Shown here: one piece after another, positions 14,744 through 22,400 of the stretch
How positions within the stretch are numbered: position 1 is the stretch's first letter
How the letters are laid out: each line of letters opens with the position of its first letter
Assembly (NCBI GenBank): GCA_024653325.1
Contig: JANLFX010000027.1
Span: forward strand, 1-36,072
DNA: 36,072 bases
Origin: Anaerolineae bacterium
Lineage (GTDB): Bacteria; Chloroflexota; Anaerolineae; JACIWR01
Direction: 5' to 3'
The notes under the pieces: model-generated
Databases searched by the model: none
What the model saw: only the letters and a program-made list of their open reading frames with translations
Told to the model about the DNA's origin: nothing
Made by a program: the position numbers and the translations under genes

Positions 14744-14908
14744 GCTTAAAATTGGACATTGGCGTTTTTCTTCGTAGTGACGGCTACAGCCGTCCAAGAG
14801 AGCGAAAAGCGGCTGAAGTTGCTACTACGCCTCCCACATCTCGTGCTCTCCATCTCGCTAATCCCAAGATGTGGATGCCTCGAAATTCGCCAGACTCCAG
14901 CTTAAAAT
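14744..14908. mobile_element. MITE-like element, family B, copy 1, in the rplJ leader
   Basis: Element at about 14753-14900 flanked by the 9-bp direct repeat GCTTAAAAT (14744-14752 and 14900-14908). The ends TGGACATTGGCGTTTTTC and CGAAATTCGCCAGACTCCA are terminal inverted repeats. Inside are two hairpins (CACATCTYG...ATGTGG and CGTAGTGACGGCT...AGTTGCTACTACG). It is about 150 bp and has no coding potential; the short frames in it are spurious. Confidence 0.8.
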
Positions 14909-14960
14909 ATCGCTCCATAGGCAGACAGTGGGGAGGTCTGCCTCGGGGTTTTTTATAAAA

Positions 14961-14991
14961 AAAACTTCGCGCCCGCCGGGCGCGAAGTTTT
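14961..14991 (-). terminator. intrinsic terminator of the L10 leader (attenuator)
   Basis: Perfect 15-bp stem (AAAACTTCGCGCCCG / CGGGCGCGAAGTTTT) followed on the minus strand by a run of T. It lies between rplA and rplJ, directly after the L10-leader core. Confidence 0.85.
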
Positions 14992-15125
14992 ATCTGCAAA
15001 GAATATCTTGCGATTGCAAAACCTCGCCTCGGCAGGAAATTAAGCGCCTGGAGACGCACCTGCTGTCTTCGGCAAATATTTCATTGGGGGGTACAAACGT
15101 CCCACCTGCTGAACGGTCAATCCGA
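14961..15125 (-). ncRNA. ribosomal protein L10 leader
   Basis: On the minus strand GCCGAAGACAGCAGGTGCG (15073-15055), a small hairpin, then TTAATTTCCTGCCGAGG (15041 to about 15025). The paired CAGCAGG/CCTGCCG arms with the conserved GAAGACAG and UUAAU are the hallmark of the L10 leader, whose kink-turn binds L10(L12)4. The terminator at 14961-14991 completes an attenuation leader. It begins just after the rplA stop. Boundaries are approximate. Confidence 0.85.
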
Positions 15126-15127
15126 TA

Positions 15128-15841
15128 CTACACTATCTCCAGAGCCTGAGCCTGAGTTGGATCCATCCGAACACCTGGGCCCATTGTGGAAGTCAGTGTG
15201 ATTCTTTTGATGTATTGTCCTTTGGATGCCGCTGGTCTTGCCCGCCGCACAGTGTCCATCACTGCCGCCAGGTTATCCAACAACTTCTCAGGAGGAAAGC
15301 TCACCTTGCCGATGGGTATGTGCAGGTTTGCCGTCTTATCCACACGGAACTCAACACGTCCCTGACGTGCTTCCTGGATCAGGCGAGGGATGTCCTCGGC
15401 TGGGGCGATGGTACCCGCTTTGGGATTTGGCATCAGTCCGCGGGGGCCCAACACCCGGCCCAGCCGCCCGACCTTGCCCATCATCTGTGGTACAGCAATG
15501 GCCACGTCAAAGTCCATCCACCCGCTCTGAATCTTGGTGATCAATTCGTCACCGCCGACATAATCGGCTCCGGCCTCTTCAGCGATCTTGGCGTCCTCAC
15601 CTTCGGCGAAGACCAGAATACGCACCGTTTTACCTAAGCCGTGAGGTAATAGAACTACACCGCGTACTTGCTGATCCGCGTGACGGGGATCCACCCCCAG
15701 CCGTACGTGTAGTTCAACCGTTTCATCGAACTTGGCAAACGAGGCCTCTTTAACCAGTTTTATCGCCTCCATAGGCGAATACAGTTGATTGCGATCTATC
15801 TTATTCGCTGCTTCTCGATACTGTTTTCCATGCTTTGCCAT
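15128..15841 (-). CDS. rplA: 50S ribosomal protein L1
   Basis: 237 residues, standard length. [16 protein letters not shown] at the start, [37 protein letters not shown] (the L1 signature, ~residues 125-141) and the final [13 protein letters not shown] all match L1. It builds the mobile L1 stalk near the E site and in many bacteria represses the L11-L1 operon by binding mRNA. AGGAGGAACA lies before the ATG at 15841. It is 61 bp downstream of rplK and followed at once by the L10 leader. Confidence 0.98.
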   Translation of the reverse strand: MAKHGKQYREAANKIDRNQLYSPMEAIKLVKEASFAKFDETVELHVRLGVDPRHADQQVRGVVLLPHGLGKTVRILVFAEGEDAKIAEEAGADYVGGDELITKIQSGWMDFDVAIAVPQMMGKVGRLGRVLGPRGLMPNPKAGTIAPAEDIPRLIQEARQGRVEFRVDKTANLHIPIGKVSFPPEKLLDNLAAVMDTVRRARPAASKGQYIKRITLTSTMGPGVRMDPTQAQALEIV

Positions 15842-15902
15842 TGTTCCTCCTAGTGGTATTAGTGAGCTTACGCTCTCCCACAGTTTACCAATTCCCGGCT
15901 CT

Positions 15903-16325
15903 TCAATCTACGATACGAATGCCCATGCTGCGTGCTGTGCCCATGATCTGCCGCTCTGCGCCCTCAATATCAAGGGCGTTCAGGTCTTTCATCTTGAGCT
16001 CAGCGATTTCGCGCAACTGCCTCCGCGTAATCGAACCAACCTTAACCCGGTTAGGTTCAGCGGAACCTTTCTCTACACCTGCCGCTTTGCGCAGCAGGTC
16101 TGGCACGGGCGGAGTCTTGGTCACAAAAGTGAAACTCTGGTCCTGATAGATAGTGATCTCCACAGGGATAACTGAGCCGACCTGGTTAGCGGTACGCGCG
16201 TTATACTCCTTGCAGAAGGCCATGATATTGACCCCGTGCTGGCCCAAAGCCGGGCCGATAGGCGGAGCGGGGCTGGCCTTGCCTGCTGGAACTTGTAGTT
16301 TGACGATTGCTTTGATTTTTTTCAT
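15903..16325 (-). CDS. rplK: 50S ribosomal protein L11
   Basis: 140 residues. The N-terminal domain has [20 protein letters not shown] and [15 protein letters not shown]; the C-terminal rRNA-binding domain ends with [15 protein letters not shown]. It binds the GTPase-associated centre of 23S rRNA together with the L10-L12 stalk. AGAGG lies 6 nt before the ATG. It follows nusG by 40 bp in the same operon. Confidence 0.98.
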   Translation of the reverse strand: MKKIKAIVKLQVPAGKASPAPPIGPALGQHGVNIMAFCKEYNARTANQVGSVIPVEITIYQDQSFTFVTKTPPVPDLLRKAAGVEKGSAEPNRVKVGSITRRQLREIAELKMKDLNALDIEGAERQIMGTARSMGIRIVD

Positions 16326-16365
16326 CTTAACCTCTTATTCCTCATGTGGCGGTATGGATGCCGCG

Positions 16366-17070
16366 TTACGTTTTTTCCACTTGCAAGAAGTCGAGTTCTA
16401 CAGGGGTGTCCCGGCCAAAGAAAGACACCAGGACCCGCACTTTGCCTTTTTCGGGATTGATTTCGTCCACAACGCCTATAAAATCGCTGAAAGGGCCATC
16501 AATGATGCGCACTTTCTGGCCTGGCTTGAACGTCGCCTTGACTTTGGGAGCTTCGGCTTCCATTCGCTTCATGATACGCTGCACTTCCTCAGGGCGCAGA
16601 GGGGTGGGGCGATTGCCCATACCCACGAACCCGGTTACCCCCGGGGTATTGCGCACTACGTACCACGAATCGTCAGTCATGATCATCTCGACGAGAATGT
16701 AACCGGGGAACACTCGCCGTTCGTAGGTGCGGCGTTGCCCGTCACGGACCTCAATCTCCTCTTCGGTAGGCACTACTACCTGGAAGATTTTGTCCTGCAT
16801 GCCCATGGTCTCGATGCGCTGTTCCAGGTTTTTCTTGACTTTGTTTTCATACCCGGAGTAACTGTGCACCACGTACCATTGCCGACCTTCCAGGTCGGTA
16901 GCAGGATACTCCTCAGATTCGATCCAGCGGCTGGAAAACGATACACCCTCTTCTCGCTCGCCTTCGTTTAAAGCGATGCCCTCAGCTTCGCCGGCTGTAA
17001 ACTCCTCCGCTGAAGAGGATGTCTCCTCAGCCTCGCTCTTCAATTGTTGTACCTCTTGTTCTTCATGCAT
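16366..17070 (-). CDS. nusG: transcription termination/antitermination factor NusG, with acidic N-terminal extension
   Basis: 234 residues. The NGN domain starts at about residue 63 (RQWYVVHSYSGYENKVKKNL) and includes FPGYILVEM and VRNTPGVTGFVG; the C-terminal KOW domain has FKPGQKVRIIDGPFSDFIG. It binds RNA polymerase clamp and links it with Rho or ribosomal S10. The first ~60 residues are an acidic, Ser/Glu-rich tail absent from E. coli NusG, probably disordered. The ATG at 17070 is preferred over the TTG at 17076; GGAAG lies 6 nt upstream. Gene order secE-nusG-rplK is the usual one. Confidence 0.96.
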   Translation of the reverse strand: MHEEQEVQQLKSEAEETSSSAEEFTAGEAEGIALNEGEREEGVSFSSRWIESEEYPATDLEGRQWYVVHSYSGYENKVKKNLEQRIETMGMQDKIFQVVVPTEEEIEVRDGQRRTYERRVFPGYILVEMIMTDDSWYVVRNTPGVTGFVGMGNRPTPLRPEEVQRIMKRMEAEAPKVKATFKPGQKVRIIDGPFSDFIGVVDEINPEKGKVRVLVSFFGRDTPVELDFLQVEKT

Positions 17071-17098
17071 ATCCAACTTCCAGTTTCCAACTTCCAGC

Positions 17099-17317
17099 CT
17101 ACAAAATCAAGCTGAAGGCCCAGGTAAAGAACAAATCAATAGCGCCCAAGAGAAGGGCCATAAAAGCGGTGACGGCCAGAACGATGAGGGTCAAATTCAA
17201 GGCCTCTCGCCTGGTGGGCCAGTTGACCTTTTTCAGCTCTACCCAGGTCTCTTTGAAATAGCGGACAATGGCGTTGTCCTGTCTCGCTCTTTTTGCTTTT
17301 TTCTGTGCCTTGGTCAT
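17099..17317 (-). CDS. secE: preprotein translocase subunit SecE
   Basis: 72 residues, the short single-helix form. A basic N-terminus is followed by the amphipathic motif WVELKKVNWPTRREAL and one transmembrane helix (~43-68). It clamps SecY in the SecYEG channel. GAGGAG lies 8 nt before the ATG. It lies between tRNA-Trp and nusG, as in Thermus. Confidence 0.96.
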   Translation of the reverse strand: MTKAQKKAKRARQDNAIVRYFKETWVELKKVNWPTRREALNLTLIVLAVTAFMALLLGAIDLFFTWAFSLIL

Positions 17318-17338
17318 GCTGATTACTCCTCTCGATTC

Positions 17339-17372
17339 AACCTCCCGCAGGTTACTGAACCTGCGGGAGGTT
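17339..17372. repeat. 15-bp stem hairpin between tRNA-Trp and secE
   Basis: AACCTCCCGCAGGTT / AACCTGCGGGAGGTT, loop ACTG. There is no T-run on the minus strand, so it is more likely an RNA-processing site or dispersed palindrome than a terminator. Confidence 0.6.
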
Positions 17373-17378
17373 TATTTC

Positions 17379-17455
<77 letters not shown>

Positions 17456-17467
17456 CGAAGCTGAGTT

Positions 17468-17500
17468 CTAGTTGCTAGTAACCAGTAACCAGGCAACTAG
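17468..17500. repeat. hairpin between rpmG and tRNA-Trp
   Basis: CTAGTTGC and GCAACTAG form an 8-bp stem around AGTAACCAG-type short repeats. It may help process the tRNA from the polycistronic RNA. Confidence 0.4.
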
Positions 17501-17514
17501 CTATTCTCAGAAGC

Positions 17515-17679
17515 CTACTTCGTCTCCCGGTGCAGTGTATGCCGGCGGCATCGGGGGCAATATTTGTTCAGCTCGATCCGCGATGGGTCGTTCTTCCGGT
17601 TTTTCTGGGTCGTATAGTTGCGTTCCTTGCACTCGGTGCAAGCCAGAGTGATAACTGTCCGAACTGCCTTCTTTGCCAT
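17515..17679 (-). CDS. rpmG: 50S ribosomal protein L33, zinc-binding type
   Basis: 54 residues, read directly from the minus strand: [17 protein letters not shown] at the start, [20 protein letters not shown] in the middle, [14 protein letters not shown] at the end. The four cysteines (CTEC and CPRC) are those of the zinc-binding C+ form. The ATG lies 2 bp after the tuf stop codon, and GGAG at the end of tuf is its ribosome site, so it is translationally coupled to tuf. Confidence 0.95.
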   Translation of the reverse strand: MAKKAVRTVITLACTECKERNYTTQKNRKNDPSRIELNKYCPRCRRHTLHRETK

Positions 17680-17681
17680 GT

Positions 17682-18884
17682 CTACTCCAAGATTTCAGTG
17701 ATCACACCCACGCCGACGGCAACGCCGCCTTCGTGAACGGCGAATCGCGTGCCTGTTTCCAGCGCTACCGGCGTGGCTAATTCTATTTGCAGATTCACGT
17801 TGTCCCCGGGCATCGCCATCTCCATGCCCTCCGGCAACGTGATGATTCCCGTTACATCCGCTGTTCCAATGTAAAACTGCGGTCTATAGCTGGGGAAAAA
17901 CGGCTTGTGCCGTCCACCCTCATCCTTGCGCAGGACATATACCTCGCTTCTGAACCGGGTACATGGTCGGATACTTCCCGGCTTGGCCAGCACCATGCCC
18001 CGCTGTATTTTCCCCGACTCCATTCCACTCAGCGCACAATCCACTATATCACCGGCCTGACCATGATCCAGGGCCTGGCCAGACATTTCTACGCCAGTGC
18101 ACACTGCTTTCCATATTTTAGGCCACAGGCCAATGACCTCCACCTCTTCACCCACTCTGATGATACCCCGTTCAATGCGGCCACTGATTATTGTCTCATG
18201 CCCTGCGGCCTCGGCCACCTTCTCGATGGACAGCAGAAAGGGTTTGTCTTCCTGACGAGTCGGCAGTGGAATATCACGATCAACAGCACGCATCAACTCC
18301 CAGATGCATTGATACTCCGGTGCGTCCGGATCGGTACTGGTGCTTCTCAGGGCCTGACGGGCGCTCCCCCGTACAATGGTAGTGTCATCGCCGGGGAAAC
18401 CGTGCTCGGAGAGCAGACCACGCACTTCCTGTTCTACCAGACTCACCAGCTTTTCATCGGCTATCAGATCGCATTTGTTCAAGAACACCACGAGACCCGG
18501 CACGCCCACCTGGCGAGCCAGGAGGACGTGTTGATGGGTCTGGAGCATTGGCCCATCTGGGGCGGCCACCACTAGAATAGCACCATCCATCTGGGCCGCG
18601 CCAACGATCATGTTTTTAACATAGTCCCGATGACTGGGACAATCCACGTGCGTGTAGCACCGGTTTTCCGTCTCGTACTCCACGCAAGTGGCAGCAATGG
18701 TAATGCCTTGCCGCTTTTCTTCTGATGGGTTGTCAATTAAATCGAAGGGCCAAAACCGCGCCAGGCCCTTCATTGCCAACACTTTGGTGATCGCTGCCGT
18801 CAGGGTCGTTTTACCGTGATCAATGTGCCCGATCGTCCCTATGTTCACGTGGGGCTTCGTTCGCTCGACTATCTGTCTTGCCAT
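17682..18884 (-). CDS. tuf: divergent elongation factor Tu paralogue
   Basis: 400 residues, full EF-Tu length and all three domains. The P-loop GHIDHGKT (19-26) and NKCD (136-139) are intact. The G3 motif, normally DCPGHADYV, reads DCPSHRDYV (81-89), and the RGITI of switch I reads QGITI (59-63). Against E. coli EF-Tu (from memory), aminoacyl-pocket residues are changed: His66 to Cys67, Asp216 to Lys222, Phe218 to Ala224, Asn273 to Ile280. The C-terminal REGGRTVG reads HEGGVAVG (384-391). It should bind GTP, but delivery of normal aminoacyl-tRNA is doubtful. The ATG at 18884 has GGGGAGG 9 nt upstream. It occupies the classical place between tRNA genes and rpmG. Another, ordinary tuf presumably exists elsewhere in the genome. 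Confidence 0.9.
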   Translation of the reverse strand: MARQIVERTKPHVNIGTIGHIDHGKTTLTAAITKVLAMKGLARFWPFDLIDNPSEEKRQGITIAATCVEYETENRCYTHVDCPSHRDYVKNMIVGAAQMDGAILVVAAPDGPMLQTHQHVLLARQVGVPGLVVFLNKCDLIADEKLVSLVEQEVRGLLSEHGFPGDDTTIVRGSARQALRSTSTDPDAPEYQCIWELMRAVDRDIPLPTRQEDKPFLLSIEKVAEAAGHETIISGRIERGIIRVGEEVEVIGLWPKIWKAVCTGVEMSGQALDHGQAGDIVDCALSGMESGKIQRGMVLAKPGSIRPCTRFRSEVYVLRKDEGGRHKPFFPSYRPQFYIGTADVTGIITLPEGMEMAMPGDNVNLQIELATPVALETGTRFAVHEGGVAVGVGVITEILE

Positions 18885-19029
18885 ATTTGGCAACCTCCCC
18901 GCCCTTCACCATCCTTGCTTTGAAGTGCGGGCCTACTCAATTCCCTTAAGCTTTTACGAGAGGATGATCTCCCGTAGCTGCACTTCTCCTCCTTCCAAGT
19001 GTCAGGTGATGGGACGATCCACATACAGA

Positions 19030-19102
19030 AGCCCACGAAGGGATTTGAACCCATGACCCCACCCTTACCAAGGGTGTGCTCTACCGACTGAGCTACGTGG
19101 GC
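19030..19102 (-). tRNA. tRNA-Thr (GGU anticodon)
   Basis: Acceptor GCCCACG/CGTGGGC, D arm GCTCAGTCGGTAGAGC, anticodon loop TTGGTAA in stem CACCC/GGGTG, T arm with GGTTCAAATCC. CCA is not encoded. Last of three tRNA genes before tuf. Confidence 0.95.
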
Positions 19103-19112
19103 ATCACGTTTT

Positions 19113-19197
19113 TGGTGGGCAGGGGCGGATTCGAACCACCGAAGGCTGAGCCAACTGATTTACAGTCAGTCCCCTTTGGCCACTTGGGTACCTGCCC
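19113..19197 (-). tRNA. tRNA-Tyr (GUA anticodon)
   Basis: Acceptor GGGCAGG/CCTGCCC, anticodon loop with GTA in stem ACTGACT/ATCAGTT, a long variable arm (class II) and T arm GGTTCGAATCC. CCA is encoded at 19113-19115. It lies 10 bp upstream of tRNA-Thr(GGU). Confidence 0.95.
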
Positions 19198-19265
19198 GTG
19201 ATTTGCCCGCCGACCTATTGATTCGACGACGCTCCGTTTAATCCGTTCAATCCGTTGACCTCTGA

Positions 19266-19338
19266 AGCCGACGGTGGGACTTGAACCCGCAACCCGCGGT
19301 TTACAAAACCGCTGCTCTGCCGATTGAGCTACGTCGGC
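19266..19338 (-). tRNA. tRNA-Thr (UGU anticodon)
   Basis: Acceptor GCCGACG/CGTCGGC, D arm GCTCAATCGGCAGAGC, anticodon TGT in stem GCGGT/ACCGC, T arm GCGGGTTCAAGTCCCAC. CCA is not encoded. It is the first gene of the operon; the mature 5' end is about 5 nt from the predicted transcription start. Confidence 0.95.
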
Positions 19339-19350
19339 CTGGCGTTTATA

Positions 19351-19378
19351 ATTATACCACAACCACGCCTGCGGTCAA
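19351..19378 (-). promoter_or_regulatory. proximal sigma-70 promoter of the tRNA-tuf operon
   Basis: On the minus strand TTGACC (19373-19378), a 16-nt spacer and a perfect TATAAT (19351-19356). Confidence 0.8.
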
Positions 19379-19399
19379 GTCCCGTCCAAACGAAGGGAA

Positions 19400-19428
19400 A
19401 GTATAATCATATTTGCTCAAAAAGTCAA
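19400..19428 (-). promoter_or_regulatory. distal sigma-70 promoter of the tRNA-tuf operon
   Basis: On the minus strand TTGACT (19423-19428), a 17-nt spacer and TATACT (19400-19405). Tandem to the promoter at 19351, 49 bp further upstream. Confidence 0.75.
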
Positions 19429-19434
19429 ATAAGA

Positions 19435-19462
19435 GCAGGGGCGCACGGCCGTGCGCCCCTGC
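19435..19462 (-). terminator. 28-bp perfect palindrome, terminator of the giant gene
   Basis: GCAGGGGCGCACGG joined to its exact complement, 23 bp beyond the stop codon at 19486, followed on the minus strand by a T-rich stretch. A near copy lies at 32913-32940 after alaS. Confidence 0.75.
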
Positions 19463-19485
19463 ATCATGTGTTCCTAATTCACCGG

Positions 19486-22400
19486 TCAGGGTCGGGGCGG
19501 TTCGTTAGGCCTGGCCGGGATGACTGCCTGGACCTCACTGCCAGACGGCAGGCTTGCCGCCGTCCCACCTACAGAGACCATCACCGGCCCGTAGATGTTG
19601 TTACCCTCGTTGGCCTCATAGATAGCGCCGTAGGTCGTGTCTGTGTTCCAGGAGTCCACCTGGACGTACAGGGCATAAGCTCGCGGATCGCCGAAGTAAC
19701 CGCCGAAGTGGCTGTAGTCCTGCTGGTAGCGGACGTTGTCCGGGTTGTTGGCGTTGTTGGTGCTCAACACCACCGACTCACCGGCGTTTAGCCAGAACAC
19801 CGACCATACCAGGCCCTGAGAGCATCCCACCTGGTTCCAGCCACGATTCACTGCGATCTGGCTCGGGTCCGGCGGGTCTATGTACAGGTCTACCCAGAAG
19901 CCACGGCTGGCGTTCATGCTGCCCGCGTTACGGATGGTGACCCGCACGTCCACCGGCTGGCCCGCATTCGGGTTGGCCGGCACTACCTCGATCTTATCCA
20001 CCACCAGATCGGGCAGGTAAGAGGTCGGGCCGTGGTTGCGCATGATCAGCGGCAGGAAGATACGGTAGGTGCGTGGCTCCTGGGCCACGGTGTTCACCAC
20101 GCAGTACAGTTCGGCGGGTTCGTTCACCTCGTCATCTATGTAGGCGAAGTTCTCGATGGCCGTGCCGGAGAGCACGTCGGCGTTGACGGTGACGGCGAAA
20201 GTGATCCACGTTTCGGAGCCGACATCCAGCGCGCCGTTCCACAGGATGCGGTTAGTGGTCGGGTCGTAGCTGGCCGTGCCATCGCTGGACGTGACGCTGC
20301 CGTTCACGTAGGTCACCTGCGGCGGCAGGACATCTTCCAGCGTCGTGGTATGGGCGTGCATGTTCCCCGTGTTGGCCAGGCGGATGGTGTAGGTGAACCG
20401 GGCGGTAGGTTCCACGTCGAACCGGTCGGCGGTCTTGGTCGAGGTCTCCCAGTTCGGTGCGGAGACGACTACCGCTTCCTCGGTAGCGCGGTTGCTCTGC
20501 CCGTCACCGGCGATGTAGGCGGTGGTGCTGATCACCGTGCCGTTGTCCAACACCGGGTCGAGTTGGACTACGATGTACCGCTCGCTGTAGAAGCCCGGCG
20601 GCAGGGCGAGCAGGCTCCAGTCAACCGAAACCCCATTATTCACCCCACCAGGGCTGTGAGTAATCAGGGTGGCGTGGGCTGGGATGTCAATGCGCACAGC
20701 ACCGCTGTTCAGTGGCTCGGTGCCGCTGAAGGCCACGGTGTAGGTGATCCGCTCACCTGGCTGCACGGTATCCCGGTTGTCGCGCAGGCTGAAGCCCAGT
20801 TCATGGCCGACGTAGGTGGTGGCCGGGCCGATCTCGAACACGTTGCCGTGCCTGTCGTCCACGGTGGCGGTGTTCTCCACAATGGTGCCACTCGCCAGTC
20901 CCGCGTCCAGGCGCACGGTGTAGCGGATGGTGACCGGCTGGTTCACGTTCACCGGACCGCTCCAGCGTACTTGCTGCATGCCGGCATCGTAGCTGGCCGT
21001 GCCGCCACCGGTGACCAGCGGCCCGCTGACAAAGCTCACTTCGCTGGGCAGGGTATCGGTCATCATCGCCGCCGGGGCATTCATGTTACCGCCGTTGTTC
21101 AGGGTGATGGTGTACTCGACGGTCTCACCGGGCGGAGCCACAGCGCGGCTCACTTCTTTCGTCGAACCGGTCAGGTCAGGCGCGGAATGGATGGTGGTCC
21201 GTGCGGCGGGCGCGGTCTCGAAGGCCGGATGCACGCCGTCGTTGATGGTCGCCGTGTTCTCGATCACCGTCCCGTCGTTCAGCGGGCTGTTGACCGTGAC
21301 GTAGTACTCGATGGTCACGTTCGTGCCAGGCACTACGTTGCCGTTCCAGGAGATGCGGCGGGCGATGGGATCCCAGCTTGCTGGCGGCCCGTTCTGCACC
21401 GTCGGCCCACCGGCGTGGGTGACTCCGGCCGGCAGTTGGTCGGTGACCGAGGTGACGGCAGCCATGTCGCCGGTGTTGCGCAGGGTGATGACGTAGTGCA
21501 ACACCTGCCCCGGCACCGCGTCTGCCAGGTCCACCGTCTTGGAGGAGGTGGACAGGTCAGGTGCGGAGTGGATGGTGGTGACCACGGTATTGGTGTCGAA
21601 GGGGCTATGCACGCCGTCATCCACCGTGGCGAAGTTCTCGATCTCGGTGCCGTCATTGAGCGGGAAGTCTACCCGCGCGCGGTAGGTGATGACCACGTTC
21701 ACGCCGGGTACCACTTCACCCGTCCAACGGATGCGGTTGTAGGCCGGCTGGTACTGCACATTGCCGCTGCTCGCCTGCGCGCTGAGGGCCACGTAGGCGG
21801 TGTGGGCCGGAATCTCATCCAGGACCACCGCGTTGTGAGCGATCATGTCCCCGGTGTTGACCAGGGTGATGGTGTACACCAGTTCGTCGCCGGGGCTGGC
21901 CTCGGCCAGGTTCACCGCCTTGGTGGAGGTGCCCAGGTTGGGCGAGGAGTGGATCGTAGTGCGTGCCGGGCCGACATCGAAGGCGGTATGGCCGGTGAAA
22001 CCGTCGTTCACTGTGGCTATGTTCTCGATGACAGTGTTGTTGTCCAGCGGGAAGTTCACCTGCACGCGGTAGGCGATGACCACGTCCACGCCAGGCGTCA
22101 CGTTGCCCGTCCAGGTCACGGTGTTCGTTCCCGCGTTGTAGGCCGCACCGTTCTGCGTCACCCAGCCGACCCAGGTCGTGTTGGCTGGCAGCGTGTCGGT
22201 GATGCGCGCGCCGGCGGCGGTCGCGTTGCCGGTGTTGCGTAGGGTGATGGTGTAGACCAGATCGTCGCCCGGCGCGGCGCTGGCCTGGTCCACCGTCTTG
22301 GTGGAGGTGCTCAGGTTCGGCGCGGAGCCGACGATGGTCGTCGCCTCGCGCTCCACCACACCGGGGTGGAAGCCGTCGTTTATCGCTGCGTGGTTGACGA

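Noticed and set aside
14784-15059. Small minus-strand frame with a translation resembling one at 32911-33135
   Set aside because: The similarity comes from the MITE copies lying in both places; no coding features.
15020-15128. Separate promoter for rplJ-rplL at the end of rplA
   Set aside because: A TTGACC is present near 15116 but the matching -10 (TTTGTA) is poor; read-through with attenuation is the simpler reading.
19198-19265. Possible extra tRNA (Gly) between tRNA-Thr and tRNA-Tyr
   Set aside because: The 68-bp spacer has no T-arm GTTC motif or cloverleaf; it only has a short repeat AATCCGTT.
20032-22242. Long plus-strand open frame (736 codons), and similar ones at 22699-24156 and 25729-27888
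   Set aside because: They are antisense shadows of the DUF11 repeats: GC-rich codon use removes stops in the opposite frame, there are no ribosome sites, and the translations are rich in Val/Gly/His/Arg without recognisable domains.
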